Shown here in pieces: positions 1-5,058 of a stretch of DNA of 11,314 nt (position 1 is the stretch's first letter; the number at the start of each line of letters is the position of its first letter). The stretch is from Candidatus Woesearchaeota archaeon (GTDB taxonomy: Archaea > Nanobdellota > Nanobdellia > Woesearchaeales > GW2011-AR4). Made by a program: the position numbers and the translations under genes. The notes beneath the pieces are model-generated. The model had not been told where the DNA came from. It worked only from the letters and a program-made list of their open reading frames with translations, and did no database searches. The stretch lies in the NCBI GenBank assembly GCA_016185815.1, contig JACPMT010000008.1:1-11314 (forward strand), given 5' to 3'.

Positions 1-1
1 C

Positions 2-487
2 TCGGACTCTGAAATCGGGCTTGATTTTGCATTGTTCAACAGGCAAAGAAAAGCTGAAAACAAAAAACAGCTGTACTTTGACGAGTTTCTTGACCTCGAG
101 CATTACGCTGACTTGGTATTCAAGGCAAAAAAAACAGGCATCTTTACAATTGGGGGCGGTGTTCCGAGAAACTGGGCGCAGCAGGTTGCCCCTTACTTAG
201 ATTATGTCAGGTTTAAGTTTGTGGACAAAGAGGACAAGTCAAAATATGTGGTTACTGACCTTGACAACCCTTACATAAAGCCATTTCATTATGCAGTTAG
301 AATATGCCCTGAGCCTGCTCACTGGGGAGGGTTGTCAGGCTGCACATACTCAGAAAGCATCTCGTGGGGGAAAATACTTCCAAAATCAAGAGGAGGCAGA
401 TATGCTGAAGTGCTTTGCGATGCGACAATAGCATGGCCAATAATTATAAAAGCTGTTATGGAAAGGTTAAGGAAGAAAAAACAATAA
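2..487 (+). CDS. Deoxyhypusine synthase family protein, C-terminal half (5' end outside window)
   Basis: The frame is open to the left edge, so the start lies outside the window and about 161 C-terminal residues are seen. Deoxyhypusine synthase uses NAD and spermidine to modify a lysine of initiation factor aIF5A in the cytoplasm. Visible family motifs are GGGVPRNWAQQ in the NAD-binding core, then CPEPAHWGGLSGC, then SESISWGK, whose lysine (codon 371-373) matches the active-site lysine of the family, and finally LCDATIAWPIIIKAV near the end. The stretch around WGGLSGCTYSES resembles, from memory, the bacterial 'DHS-like' subgroup, some of which make homospermidine, more than the classical GSDSGA form. 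The substrate is therefore less certain than the family. It converges on metK with an 84-base AT-rich gap. Confidence 0.88.
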   Translation, partial: SDSEIGLDFALFNRQRKAENKKQLYFDEFLDLEHYADLVFKAKKTGIFTIGGGVPRNWAQQVAPYLDYVRFKFVDKEDKSKYVVTDLDNPYIKPFHYAVRICPEPAHWGGLSGCTYSESISWGKILPKSRGGRYAEVLCDATIAWPIIIKAVMERLRKKKQ

Positions 488-571
488 GAAAATGCAATAA
501 TAAAAATTCATTAACGATTGAACATTAACTAATGACTCATATTAAAAAATATTAAAACAATTAAACATCGC
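488..571. other. AT-rich convergent intergenic spacer (probable terminators)
   Basis: This spacer separates the convergent ends of the deoxyhypusine synthase-family gene and metK. It is very AT-rich, with T runs when read on the minus strand (around 545-552) and a repeated ATTAAAA pattern around 541-556. Archaeal transcription commonly stops at T-rich tracts, so it probably holds the terminators of both genes. I see no gene in it. Confidence 0.4.
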
Positions 572-1765
572 TCAATAAATCATCCTTGCTTCTGCCTTTA
601 AAGGCTTCATTAAGCCAGCTTCCAGCCTTAAAGTGTCTGCCATGTCGGTTTTTTCCCATGTAAAATCAGGGTCTTCCCTTCCAAAGTGGCCATAGGCTGC
701 TGTTTTCCTGTAGATTGGCCTTCTTAAGTTGAGGTGGTCAATTATCCATCTTGGAGTTAATTTGAAATGCTTTTTAACCAGTTCAACAATTTTGGCTTCT
801 GGAATCTTGTTTGTCCCAAATGTGTCAATGTTTATTGATGTCGGCTGCGCTATTCCTATAGCATATGACAGCTGAACTTCGCACTTGTCTGCCAATCCGG
901 CTGCAACAATGTTTTTTGCAACATATCTTGCGGCATAAGCACCGCTCCTGTCAACTTTGGTCGGGTCTTTGCCGGAAAAAGCTCCTCCGCCATGCCTGCC
1001 CACACCGCCATAACTGTCGGCAATTATTTTTCTTCCTGTTACTCCAGAGTCGCCTTCAGGGCCCCCAATTACAAACTTGCCGGTTGCATTTATATAAACC
1101 ATTGTGTTTTCATCAATCCATTTGCCGCAAACTGGCTCAATAACCTTGTTCCTTATCTCATTCCTTAATTCTTCTTCGCTTATCTCCTCCAGATGCTGCT
1201 GCGCAATTACAACTGCGCTTAATCTTTTTGGCACATTATCATGGTACTCAACGCTTACCTGTGATTTGCCGTCAGGCCCAAGGTCTGGCACTATTCCCCT
1301 TTTCCTTACCTCTGCCAGCTTCATGGTTAATCTGTGCGCCAGCATTATAGGCAAAGGCATCAGTTCAGGAGTTTCATTGCTTGCATAGCCATACATCATT
1401 CCCTGATCGCCTGCACCCTGCTCCTTATTTGAGGCTTCATTTACACCCTGCGCAATATCAGAGCTTTGCCCGTGTATGCTTACCAACACACCTGCATCTT
1501 CGCAATCAATTCCATATTCCGGGTTTGTGTAGCCTATCTCCTTTAAAGTCCTTCTTGCAATTCCCTGTATGTCAGCATAGCCTTTTGTTGTAACCTCTCC
1601 TGCAACAACAACTAATCCTGTTGTAGTCAAACATTCAACCGCAACCCTTGAATATGGGTCCTGCGCGAACAAAGTATCAAGAATTGTATCGCTTATCTGG
1701 TCGCATATCTTGTCAGGGTGCCCTTCTGTAACGCTTTCGCTGGTAACATACGTTATATTTGCCAT
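572..1765 (-). CDS. metK: S-adenosylmethionine synthase, bacterial/eukaryotic type
   Basis: Makes S-adenosylmethionine, the general methyl donor, from ATP and methionine in the cytoplasm. The 397-residue product is full length for the family (about 380-400). It opens with TSESVTEGHPDK (residues 8-19; H16 and D18 belong to the ATP and metal site), has the signature GAGDQGMMYGYA at 117-128, the glycine-rich loop GGGAFSGKDPTKVDRS at 259-274, and ends normally. The start is supported by a GAGGTG ribosome binding site (plus-strand 1771-1776) five bases upstream and a TATA-like element at about 1820-1827. The odd point is the type: most archaea carry a very divergent archaeal SAM synthase, whereas this is the common bacterial form, suggesting lateral gain. 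It is transcribed alone, divergent from the HTH-CBS gene. Confidence 0.97.
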   Translation of the reverse strand: MANITYVTSESVTEGHPDKICDQISDTILDTLFAQDPYSRVAVECLTTTGLVVVAGEVTTKGYADIQGIARRTLKEIGYTNPEYGIDCEDAGVLVSIHGQSSDIAQGVNEASNKEQGAGDQGMMYGYASNETPELMPLPIMLAHRLTMKLAEVRKRGIVPDLGPDGKSQVSVEYHDNVPKRLSAVVIAQQHLEEISEEELRNEIRNKVIEPVCGKWIDENTMVYINATGKFVIGGPEGDSGVTGRKIIADSYGGVGRHGGGAFSGKDPTKVDRSGAYAARYVAKNIVAAGLADKCEVQLSYAIGIAQPTSINIDTFGTNKIPEAKIVELVKKHFKLTPRWIIDHLNLRRPIYRKTAAYGHFGREDPDFTWEKTDMADTLRLEAGLMKPLKAEARMIY

Positions 1766-1819
1766 TTTACCACCTCACATTTGCAGAACATTTCATTATT
1801 TGGCTTGTGCCTACGGGAT

Positions 1820-1827
1820 TATAAAAA
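1820..1827 (-). promoter_or_regulatory. TATA-like box for metK
   Basis: On the minus strand this reads TTTTTATAATC, about 55 bases before the metK start. Transcription would begin near 1797 and leave a leader of roughly 30 bases carrying the GAGGTG site. Assigned by pattern only. Confidence 0.45.
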
Positions 1828-1842
1828 CCTTTGTGAAAGAAA

Positions 1843-1858
1843 TATTCCAAAAGGAATA
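1843..1858. promoter_or_regulatory. Inverted repeat beside the HTH-CBS promoter, candidate operator
   Basis: A perfect inverted repeat, TATTCC-AAAA-GGAATA, lies two bases before the TATA-like TTTAAATA (1861-1868) of the downstream HTH-CBS gene, where transcription factor B would bind. Xre-type regulators usually bind short dyads and often repress themselves, so this is a reasonable autoregulatory site. It also lies upstream of the metK TATA box and could affect both genes. The binding is inference. Confidence 0.4.
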
Positions 1859-1860
1859 AT

Positions 1861-1868
1861 TTTAAATA
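1861..1868 (+). promoter_or_regulatory. TATA box of the HTH-CBS regulator gene
   Basis: TTTAAATA lies 22-29 bases before the ATG at 1891, which puts the expected transcription start at or next to the start codon. The message is probably leaderless; no Shine-Dalgarno sequence is visible. Confidence 0.55.
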
Positions 1869-1890
1869 GGAGATAGTAATCACTTTGTCT

Positions 1891-2436
1891 ATGACTTATG
1901 AGCTGGAAGAAATCAAAAAGGTAAGGAAAAAGCTTGAAATGACACAGACTGAGCTGGCTAACAGGGCAGGAGTTTCCCAGTCGCTTATTGCAAAGATAGA
2001 ATCAGGCAGAATTGACCCAACTTATACCAAGACAAAGAAGATATTTGCTGCCTTAAGCGAGCTTGAGAAGAAGGAGGAAATAAAGGCAGGGCAGCTCATG
2101 ACAAGCAGGATAGTAAGCGTAAGCTCAGGTATGCCTATAAAGGAGGCAATAGCCAAGATGAAAAAATTCCAGATTTCGCAGCTGCCTGTCATAGACAACC
2201 ACAAATTAATAGGCTTGGTGTCGGAATCAACAATACTGGATGCACTGCTCAAGTCAAAGGCAAACATAGTGAAGGAGATAATGCAGGAAGCTCCTCCTAT
2301 TGTATCAAAAACAACTTCGATACAGGTGGTTTCAAGCTTGCTTAAGCACTACCCAATTGTTGTTGTTTCAGAAGAAGGCAGATTGATTGGATTAATTACC
2401 AAAAGTGATTTGCTAGGTAAGCTGTATAAGGGTTAA
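1891..2436 (+). CDS. Xre-family HTH regulator with two CBS domains
   Basis: The 181-residue protein combines an N-terminal Xre/Cro helix-turn-helix (about residues 5-60; recognition region GVSQSLIAKIESGRIDP at 27-43) with a tandem CBS pair (about 68-122 and 127-180). Both CBS units show the usual pattern (SQLPVIDNHKLIGLVSESTI and PIVVVSEEGRLIGLITKSDLL). CBS pairs normally bind adenine nucleotides or SAM, so this is a ligand-sensing DNA-binding protein of a type widespread in archaea; its ligand and targets are unknown. The ATG at 1891 is preferred over an in-frame TTG at 1885 because of the TATA spacing. It is divergent from metK, which makes a SAM-related signal tempting but unproven. Its end overlaps the phosphoesterase gene by four bases. 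Confidence 0.92.
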   Translation: MTYELEEIKKVRKKLEMTQTELANRAGVSQSLIAKIESGRIDPTYTKTKKIFAALSELEKKEEIKAGQLMTSRIVSVSSGMPIKEAIAKMKKFQISQLPVIDNHKLIGLVSESTILDALLKSKANIVKEIMQEAPPIVSKTTSIQVVSSLLKHYPIVVVSEEGRLIGLITKSDLLGKLYKG

Positions 2437-2441
2437 CCCTT
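2428..2441. repeat. 14-base perfect palindrome holding both convergent stop codons
   Basis: AAGGGTTAACCCTT is its own reverse complement. Read on either strand it gives Lys-Gly-stop, so the HTH-CBS protein (ending LYKG) and the phosphoesterase (ending LRKG) both finish inside it, with TAA at 2434-2436 on the plus strand and at 2433-2435 on the minus strand. Confidence 0.85.
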
Positions 2442-3224
2442 CCTTAAATTCTTCAGCTTCCCAAAATCATAAACCTTATCCTCAACCACATAAACTTCAA
2501 AATTACCTAGGTTTTGTTTAAGAAAAGGACTTAAAATCTGATCTCTAAAAACGTCTGTTCCCTCAACTATTGTGTTAAAAGATGGCTGCACTATCAAGTT
2601 TCTTCTTTTGTACTTGCCCTTTAGGAAACACTTGAACTGCTCAACTCTCGGGCCTTCCCTGAGGGAGACAGCAGGATGCTCGTGCCCTATTATAATGGTA
2701 GAGGCTTCTTTAAGAACTTGCTTATCAGGAATCTTGTTGCCATGCACTATAAGGACTTTTGATTGTTTTTTCGTTTTTTTGTTATTTTTAATTGTTATTG
2801 CGTTTTCGTTAATGCGTTTATCCATCATTGATTGCAGTATTACATAATTTTCAACCTTGACATTCCGCTTTTTAGCTATTGGACCAAGTATAGTATCGTG
2901 GTTGCCCTTAATCAGGATTATCTCGTTGCAGTGTTTTGCCAGCAAGTCAATGAATTTAAGCGTATTTCGCCATTCCTGCTCAGATATAGTGCCAAACTCG
3001 TGCTTCAAATCGCCATTGACAACAATTCTTTTAATCTTCTTATTCTTCAATATGCCAAATATCCTTTCCATTCTTTTGACTATTTCTTCAAACTGCAGCC
3101 TTGGAACCAAAACACCTTGCTTGTTTAAAGCTTCTTCATAGCCTATATGCACATCTGCTATGACTAGTGTAGAATCAAAGTACAAGGCTAAGTCTATAAT
3201 TTCCATATTTGGCAGTATTTTCAT
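2433..3224 (-). CDS. Archaeal SbcD/Mre11-related calcineurin-like phosphoesterase
   Basis: This 263-residue cytoplasmic protein carries the full metallophosphoesterase motif set: DVH at 24-26, GD at 71-72, GNHD at 107-110, HG at 161-162 and GHEHP at 180-184. Together these bind two metal ions for phosphoester hydrolysis. Size and motif spacing fit the single-domain archaeal phosphoesterases related to SbcD/Mre11, without the capping and DNA-binding regions of true Mre11. The biological substrate of the group is not established. A lysine-rich stretch (about 147-156) looks like a surface loop. The start at MKILPNMEII is favoured because a TATA-like TTTATAAT lies about 27-34 bases upstream, implying a leaderless message; a second ATG at residue 7 is possible. 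Confidence 0.9.
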   Translation of the reverse strand: MKILPNMEIIDLALYFDSTLVIADVHIGYEEALNKQGVLVPRLQFEEIVKRMERIFGILKNKKIKRIVVNGDLKHEFGTISEQEWRNTLKFIDLLAKHCNEIILIKGNHDTILGPIAKKRNVKVENYVILQSMMDKRINENAITIKNNKKTKKQSKVLIVHGNKIPDKQVLKEASTIIIGHEHPAVSLREGPRVEQFKCFLKGKYKRRNLIVQPSFNTIVEGTDVFRDQILSPFLKQNLGNFEVYVVEDKVYDFGKLKNLRKG

Positions 3225-3250
3225 ATATGGTTGGAAAATTATGCCTACTA

Positions 3251-3260
3251 TTTATAATTT
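3251..3260 (-). promoter_or_regulatory. TATA box of the phosphoesterase gene
   Basis: Read on the minus strand, AAATTATAAA lies about 27-36 bases before the ATG, so the transcript should begin at or just before the start codon. It also sits next to the T-rich terminator of the neighbouring membrane protein gene, so the two units are packed head to tail. Confidence 0.5.
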
Positions 3261-3287
3261 AAGATAAAAAAATAAAAAAGAAAAAGC
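3261..3287 (-). terminator. T-rich archaeal terminator after the minus-strand membrane protein gene
   Basis: Immediately after the stop codon the minus strand reads as several T runs interrupted by single bases, for example CTTTTTCTTTTTTATTTTTTT. This is the usual look of an intrinsic archaeal terminator and would insulate the downstream phosphoesterase gene. Confidence 0.6.
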
Positions 3288-3650
3288 TTACACGTTTGGC
3301 TTTGCCATGTCCCAGACATCCTTCAATGCAACAACTACGCTTGCTGGAATAACCAATGCCAAAATGCTGTTAAAGATTCCGCTTAAGTACTGGCCTATCC
3401 ATTGAACATTAGCCCACTTGTCTATTTGGGCACTGCCAGCATAGGCTACTACTACCAAAGCAACTGTAACCCATAGAAATTCTTTAGTTTCCTTTCCTGG
3501 TACATTCAGGAATCCCACAACTAGTCCAAGCACAACAAGCAATGACCAAAGCCAATCTGCCGCTGTACCCAGCTTTGGGGCTGCCAAACCAAGCACTACA
3601 GCTATAATCACTCCAATGATGAAAGAGTAATTCCCAATCTGCTTTTCCAT
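3288..3650 (-). CDS. Small four-helix membrane protein, paralogue A
   Basis: A 120-residue hydrophobic protein with four likely membrane helices (about residues 7-23, 33-50, 58-73 and 89-109), no signal peptide and no catalytic motif. I recognise it only as an uncharacterised small membrane protein type that I recall from DPANN archaeal genomes; no function can be given. It is clearly homologous to the divergent neighbour at 3855: shared blocks are FIIGV-IAVV-GL, LLVVLGL-VG-LNV--KET--FL, IG-YL, and P(A)-VVALK near the end. The start is set by a GGAGGTG site (plus-strand 3659-3665) nine bases upstream and a strong TATA at 3710-3717 with BRE-like CGAAAGG beside it. Signals of this strength suggest high expression. 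Confidence 0.85.
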   Translation of the reverse strand: MEKQIGNYSFIIGVIIAVVLGLAAPKLGTAADWLWSLLVVLGLVVGFLNVPGKETKEFLWVTVALVVVAYAGSAQIDKWANVQWIGQYLSGIFNSILALVIPASVVVALKDVWDMAKPNV

Positions 3651-3658
3651 TCGGTTTC

Positions 3659-3665
3659 ACCTCCT
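3659..3665 (-). promoter_or_regulatory. Strong ribosome binding site for membrane protein A
   Basis: The minus strand reads GGAGGTG eight bases before the ATG, matching the expected archaeal 16S rRNA tail. It fixes the start codon of this gene. Confidence 0.8.
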
Positions 3666-3709
3666 AAGCGCCACACAATGCTTAGAATATATACTCTTGA
3701 GAATACCTC

Positions 3710-3724
3710 TATATAAACCTTTCG
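3710..3724 (-). promoter_or_regulatory. BRE plus TATA promoter of membrane protein A
   Basis: The minus strand reads CGAAAGG followed by TTTATATA, a textbook archaeal BRE/TATA pair. Initiation would fall near 3686 and leave a leader of about 35 bases that carries the GGAGGTG site. Confidence 0.65.
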
Positions 3725-3790
3725 GAATTATTTTCCATATGCTGAAAAGCCAAAGCATAGCAAGCTAAGGCTTCCCGGTTTTTCCGCAAA

Positions 3791-3799
3791 TTTTAAATA
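3791..3799 (+). promoter_or_regulatory. TATA box of membrane protein B
   Basis: TTTTAAATA lies 56-64 bases before the ATG at 3855. With initiation about 25 bases downstream the leader would be roughly 35 bases and include the GGAGGTGG site, mirroring the arrangement of the divergent paralogue. Confidence 0.55.
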
Positions 3800-3837
3800 C
3801 AAGTTCAATAATAACTTGAAAAAGAAAATAAAAATAT

Positions 3838-3845
3838 GGAGGTGG
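3838..3845 (+). promoter_or_regulatory. Strong ribosome binding site deciding the start of membrane protein B
   Basis: GGAGGTGG lies nine bases before the ATG at 3855. It rules out the longer in-frame start at 3816, which would add a 13-residue lysine-rich stretch encoded by the leader and by this site itself. Confidence 0.8.
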
Positions 3846-3854
3846 AATATCAAA

Positions 3855-4202
3855 ATGGAAAGTAAGATGGGCGAATGGGCCTTTATTATCGGTGTATTGA
3901 TTGCTGTTGTTATAGGGCTGTTCGCCGGTAATCTGGGAGGAAACGTACAAGGCTGGCTAGTATTACTTCTGGTAGTGCTGGGCCTGATAGTAGGCCTTTT
4001 GAACGTAAGCGAAAAGGAGACAACGCCATTCCTGGTGGCTGCAGCAGCTTTGCTTATCACAGGAACTGCAAGCAGCAGTCTTGCTATAATACCTGTCATC
4101 GGCAGGTACTTGCAAGATATCGTATTGAACATAGCTGTTTTCGTAACGCCGGCAGCTATAGTGGTTGCGTTGAAAGCCATACAATCATTGGCTAAGGATT
4201 AG
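3855..4202 (+). CDS. Small four-helix membrane protein, paralogue B
   Basis: A 115-residue hydrophobic protein with four likely membrane helices (about residues 8-24, 34-50, 58-73 and 87-107) and short polar links. It aligns along its whole length with the divergent protein at 3288-3650, with near-identical first and second helices, a conserved KET motif in the second loop (residues 54-56), an IGRYL/IGQYL block before the last helix and a PAAIVVALK/PASVVVALK segment near the end. Paralogue A has about four extra residues between helices three and four. The function is unknown; conserved loop residues and strong expression signals suggest an abundant membrane component or assembly, but that is inference. 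The ATG is chosen by the GGAGGTGG site. Confidence 0.87.
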   Translation: MESKMGEWAFIIGVLIAVVIGLFAGNLGGNVQGWLVLLLVVLGLIVGLLNVSEKETTPFLVAAAALLITGTASSSLAIIPVIGRYLQDIVLNIAVFVTPAAIVVALKAIQSLAKD

Positions 4203-4240
4203 GTTTTTTCCTTATTTTTTCTTTTTTATTCTCTTTTTTA
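4203..4240 (+). terminator. T-rich archaeal terminator after membrane protein B
   Basis: Four runs of five to six T follow the stop codon within 40 bases, broken by CC, C or A. This is the usual intrinsic archaeal terminator composition and resembles the one after the paralogue. The same T-rich stretch may supply a weak TATA element (TTTTTTATT, around 4224-4232) for alaX, which begins at 4248. Confidence 0.6.
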
Positions 4241-4247
4241 CAATAAA

Positions 4248-4955
4248 ATGGAAAGCGCGCTATATATGAATGACTCTTACCTGAAAGAGTTTGAGGCAAC
4301 TGTTGAAAGCGTCAAAGATGGCAAGTTTGTGGTTCTTGACAAGACTGCTTTCTATCCAACAGGAGGGGGACAGCCGCATGACACAGGTGTCTTTATCCGC
4401 AATAATGAAGAATACCCTGTTGTTTATGCCGGCAAGTTCTCAGGCAAGATAAGCCATGAAGTGGTTAAGCCAGGATTAAAATATGGGGACGGGGTTATAG
4501 GAAGGATAAACTGGGACAGAAGATATAAGTTTATGAGAATGCATACTGCTGCTCATCTCCTTATTTCCATATTCAACAAAGAGTCAAATGTGCTTATAAC
4601 AGGCAACCAGATTGACGAAGACAAGACAAGGATAGATTTCAATATGGAAAACTTCGACAGGGACAAGATAATGCAATATATAGACACAGCAAATGACATT
4701 ATAAAGCAGGACTTGCCTGTGAATGTTTCCTACATGCCAAGGGAAGAGGCAATGAAGATACCCGGCATGGTAAAGCTCGCTGGAGCATTGCCTCCTGATG
4801 TGCATACTTTAAGGATTGTTGAAATCCCTGGCATTGATTTGCAGGCTGATGGCGGCACACATGTCAAATCACTCTTTGAGATAGGCACAATAGAGTTTGT
4901 CAAGGCTGAGAACAAAGGAAAAGATAATAGAAGAGTATACTACACAGTTAAGTAA
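4248..4955 (+). CDS. alaX: Free-standing alanyl-tRNA editing protein (AlaX-M type)
   Basis: Hydrolyses mischarged tRNA(Ala), mainly Ser-tRNA(Ala), acting in trans in the cytoplasm as a free copy of the AlaRS editing domain. The 235 residues fit the medium AlaX class, with an N-terminal beta-rich part before the catalytic domain. Visible motifs are FYPTGGGQPHDTG (35-47), the zinc-site HTAAH (H99, H103), GNQIDEDKTRIDF (119-131) and QADGGTHV (199-206) with H205. The position that is Cys in the AlaRS CGGTH motif is Asp201 here, a substitution I recall as common in AlaX-M. The start fits the usual family opening (LYMNDSYLKEFEA). No Shine-Dalgarno sequence is seen, so it is probably leaderless. Its last codons recur as a remnant at 5023-5058. 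Confidence 0.93.
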   Translation: MESALYMNDSYLKEFEATVESVKDGKFVVLDKTAFYPTGGGQPHDTGVFIRNNEEYPVVYAGKFSGKISHEVVKPGLKYGDGVIGRINWDRRYKFMRMHTAAHLLISIFNKESNVLITGNQIDEDKTRIDFNMENFDRDKIMQYIDTANDIIKQDLPVNVSYMPREEAMKIPGMVKLAGALPPDVHTLRIVEIPGIDLQADGGTHVKSLFEIGTIEFVKAENKGKDNRRVYYTVK

Positions 4956-4959
4956 TTTA

Positions 4960-4975
4960 GTGGGCTTAAGCCCAC
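4960..4975. repeat. 16-base perfect palindrome after alaX
   Basis: GTGGGCTTAAGCCCAC is fully self-complementary, starts five bases after the alaX stop codon and is followed by six A. As RNA it could fold into a GC-rich stem, so it could help end or stabilise the alaX message. With no T run after it on the plus strand, it is not a standard terminator in that direction. Confidence 0.6.
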
Positions 4976-4984
4976 AAAAAAGAT

Positions 4985-5058
4985 TCTTTTTGGTCAAGCT
5001 TTTTCTATAAAGAAAAAGGTTGAAGGACAACAGAAGGGTTTACTATACTGTACGCTAA
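4985..5058 (+). pseudogene. Remnant of a second or replaced alaX gene, C-terminal end only
   Basis: Codons 5023-5058 read KDNRRVYYTVR and stop, against KDNRRVYYTVK and stop at the end of the intact alaX about 100 bases upstream. The two stretches differ at most third positions (GAT/GAC, AAT/AAC, AGA/AGG, GTA/GTT, TAC/TAT, ACA/ACT, GTT/GTA) while the peptide is kept, the mark of long divergence under protein selection rather than a fresh copy. Just before it, TTTTTGGTCAAG (4987-4998) resembles the alaX segment encoding FVK, but a 20-base hairpin and an in-frame stop (5008-5010) interrupt the match. The part from 5023 is firm; the extension to 4985 is tentative. It has no start and cannot be functional. 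Confidence 0.65.
4999..5018. repeat. Perfect hairpin with 8-base arms and ATAA loop
   Basis: CTTTTTCT and AGAAAAAG are exact reverse complements separated by ATAA. The hairpin sits inside the region resembling a decayed alaX tail, between GTCAAG (4993-4998) and the intact remnant starting at 5023, where alaX itself has no such sequence. It may be an insertion or a by-product of the rearrangement that made the remnant. Confidence 0.6.

Larger units (their letters stand above)
3651..3854. other. Divergent promoter region between the two membrane protein paralogues
   Basis: This 204-base gap holds the outward promoters of the two paralogues: TATA at 3710-3717 for the minus gene and TTTTAAATA at 3791-3799 for the plus gene, with a GGAGGTG site at each end. 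Between them lies about 70 bases in which I see only a weak inverted pair (AAGCC near 3746 and GGCTT near 3768). No coding sequence is evident. Confidence 0.5.

Noticed and set aside
865..1593. Three plus-strand open frames of 70-94 codons lying across metK
   Set aside because: They are antisense to an unmistakable, full-length metK, have cysteine-, leucine- or histidine-rich composition typical of shadow frames, and lack start signals.
1885..1890. TTG start for the HTH-CBS gene
   Set aside because: The ATG two codons later fits the TATA spacing and the usual start of such regulators; the TTG has no ribosome binding site.
3816..3854. A 13-residue N-terminal extension of membrane protein B
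   Set aside because: It would translate the leader and the ribosome binding site itself; the paralogue has no such extension.
3728..4180. A 150-codon minus-strand frame opposite membrane protein B
   Set aside because: It is antisense to a protein with a clear paralogue and a GGAGGTGG start, and its serine/threonine/proline/phenylalanine-rich product shows no family resemblance.
4960..5018. Hairpin group read as a riboswitch or small RNA
   Set aside because: The stems are short perfect palindromes without the conserved loops of any RNA family I know; a scar or transcript-end role is simpler.
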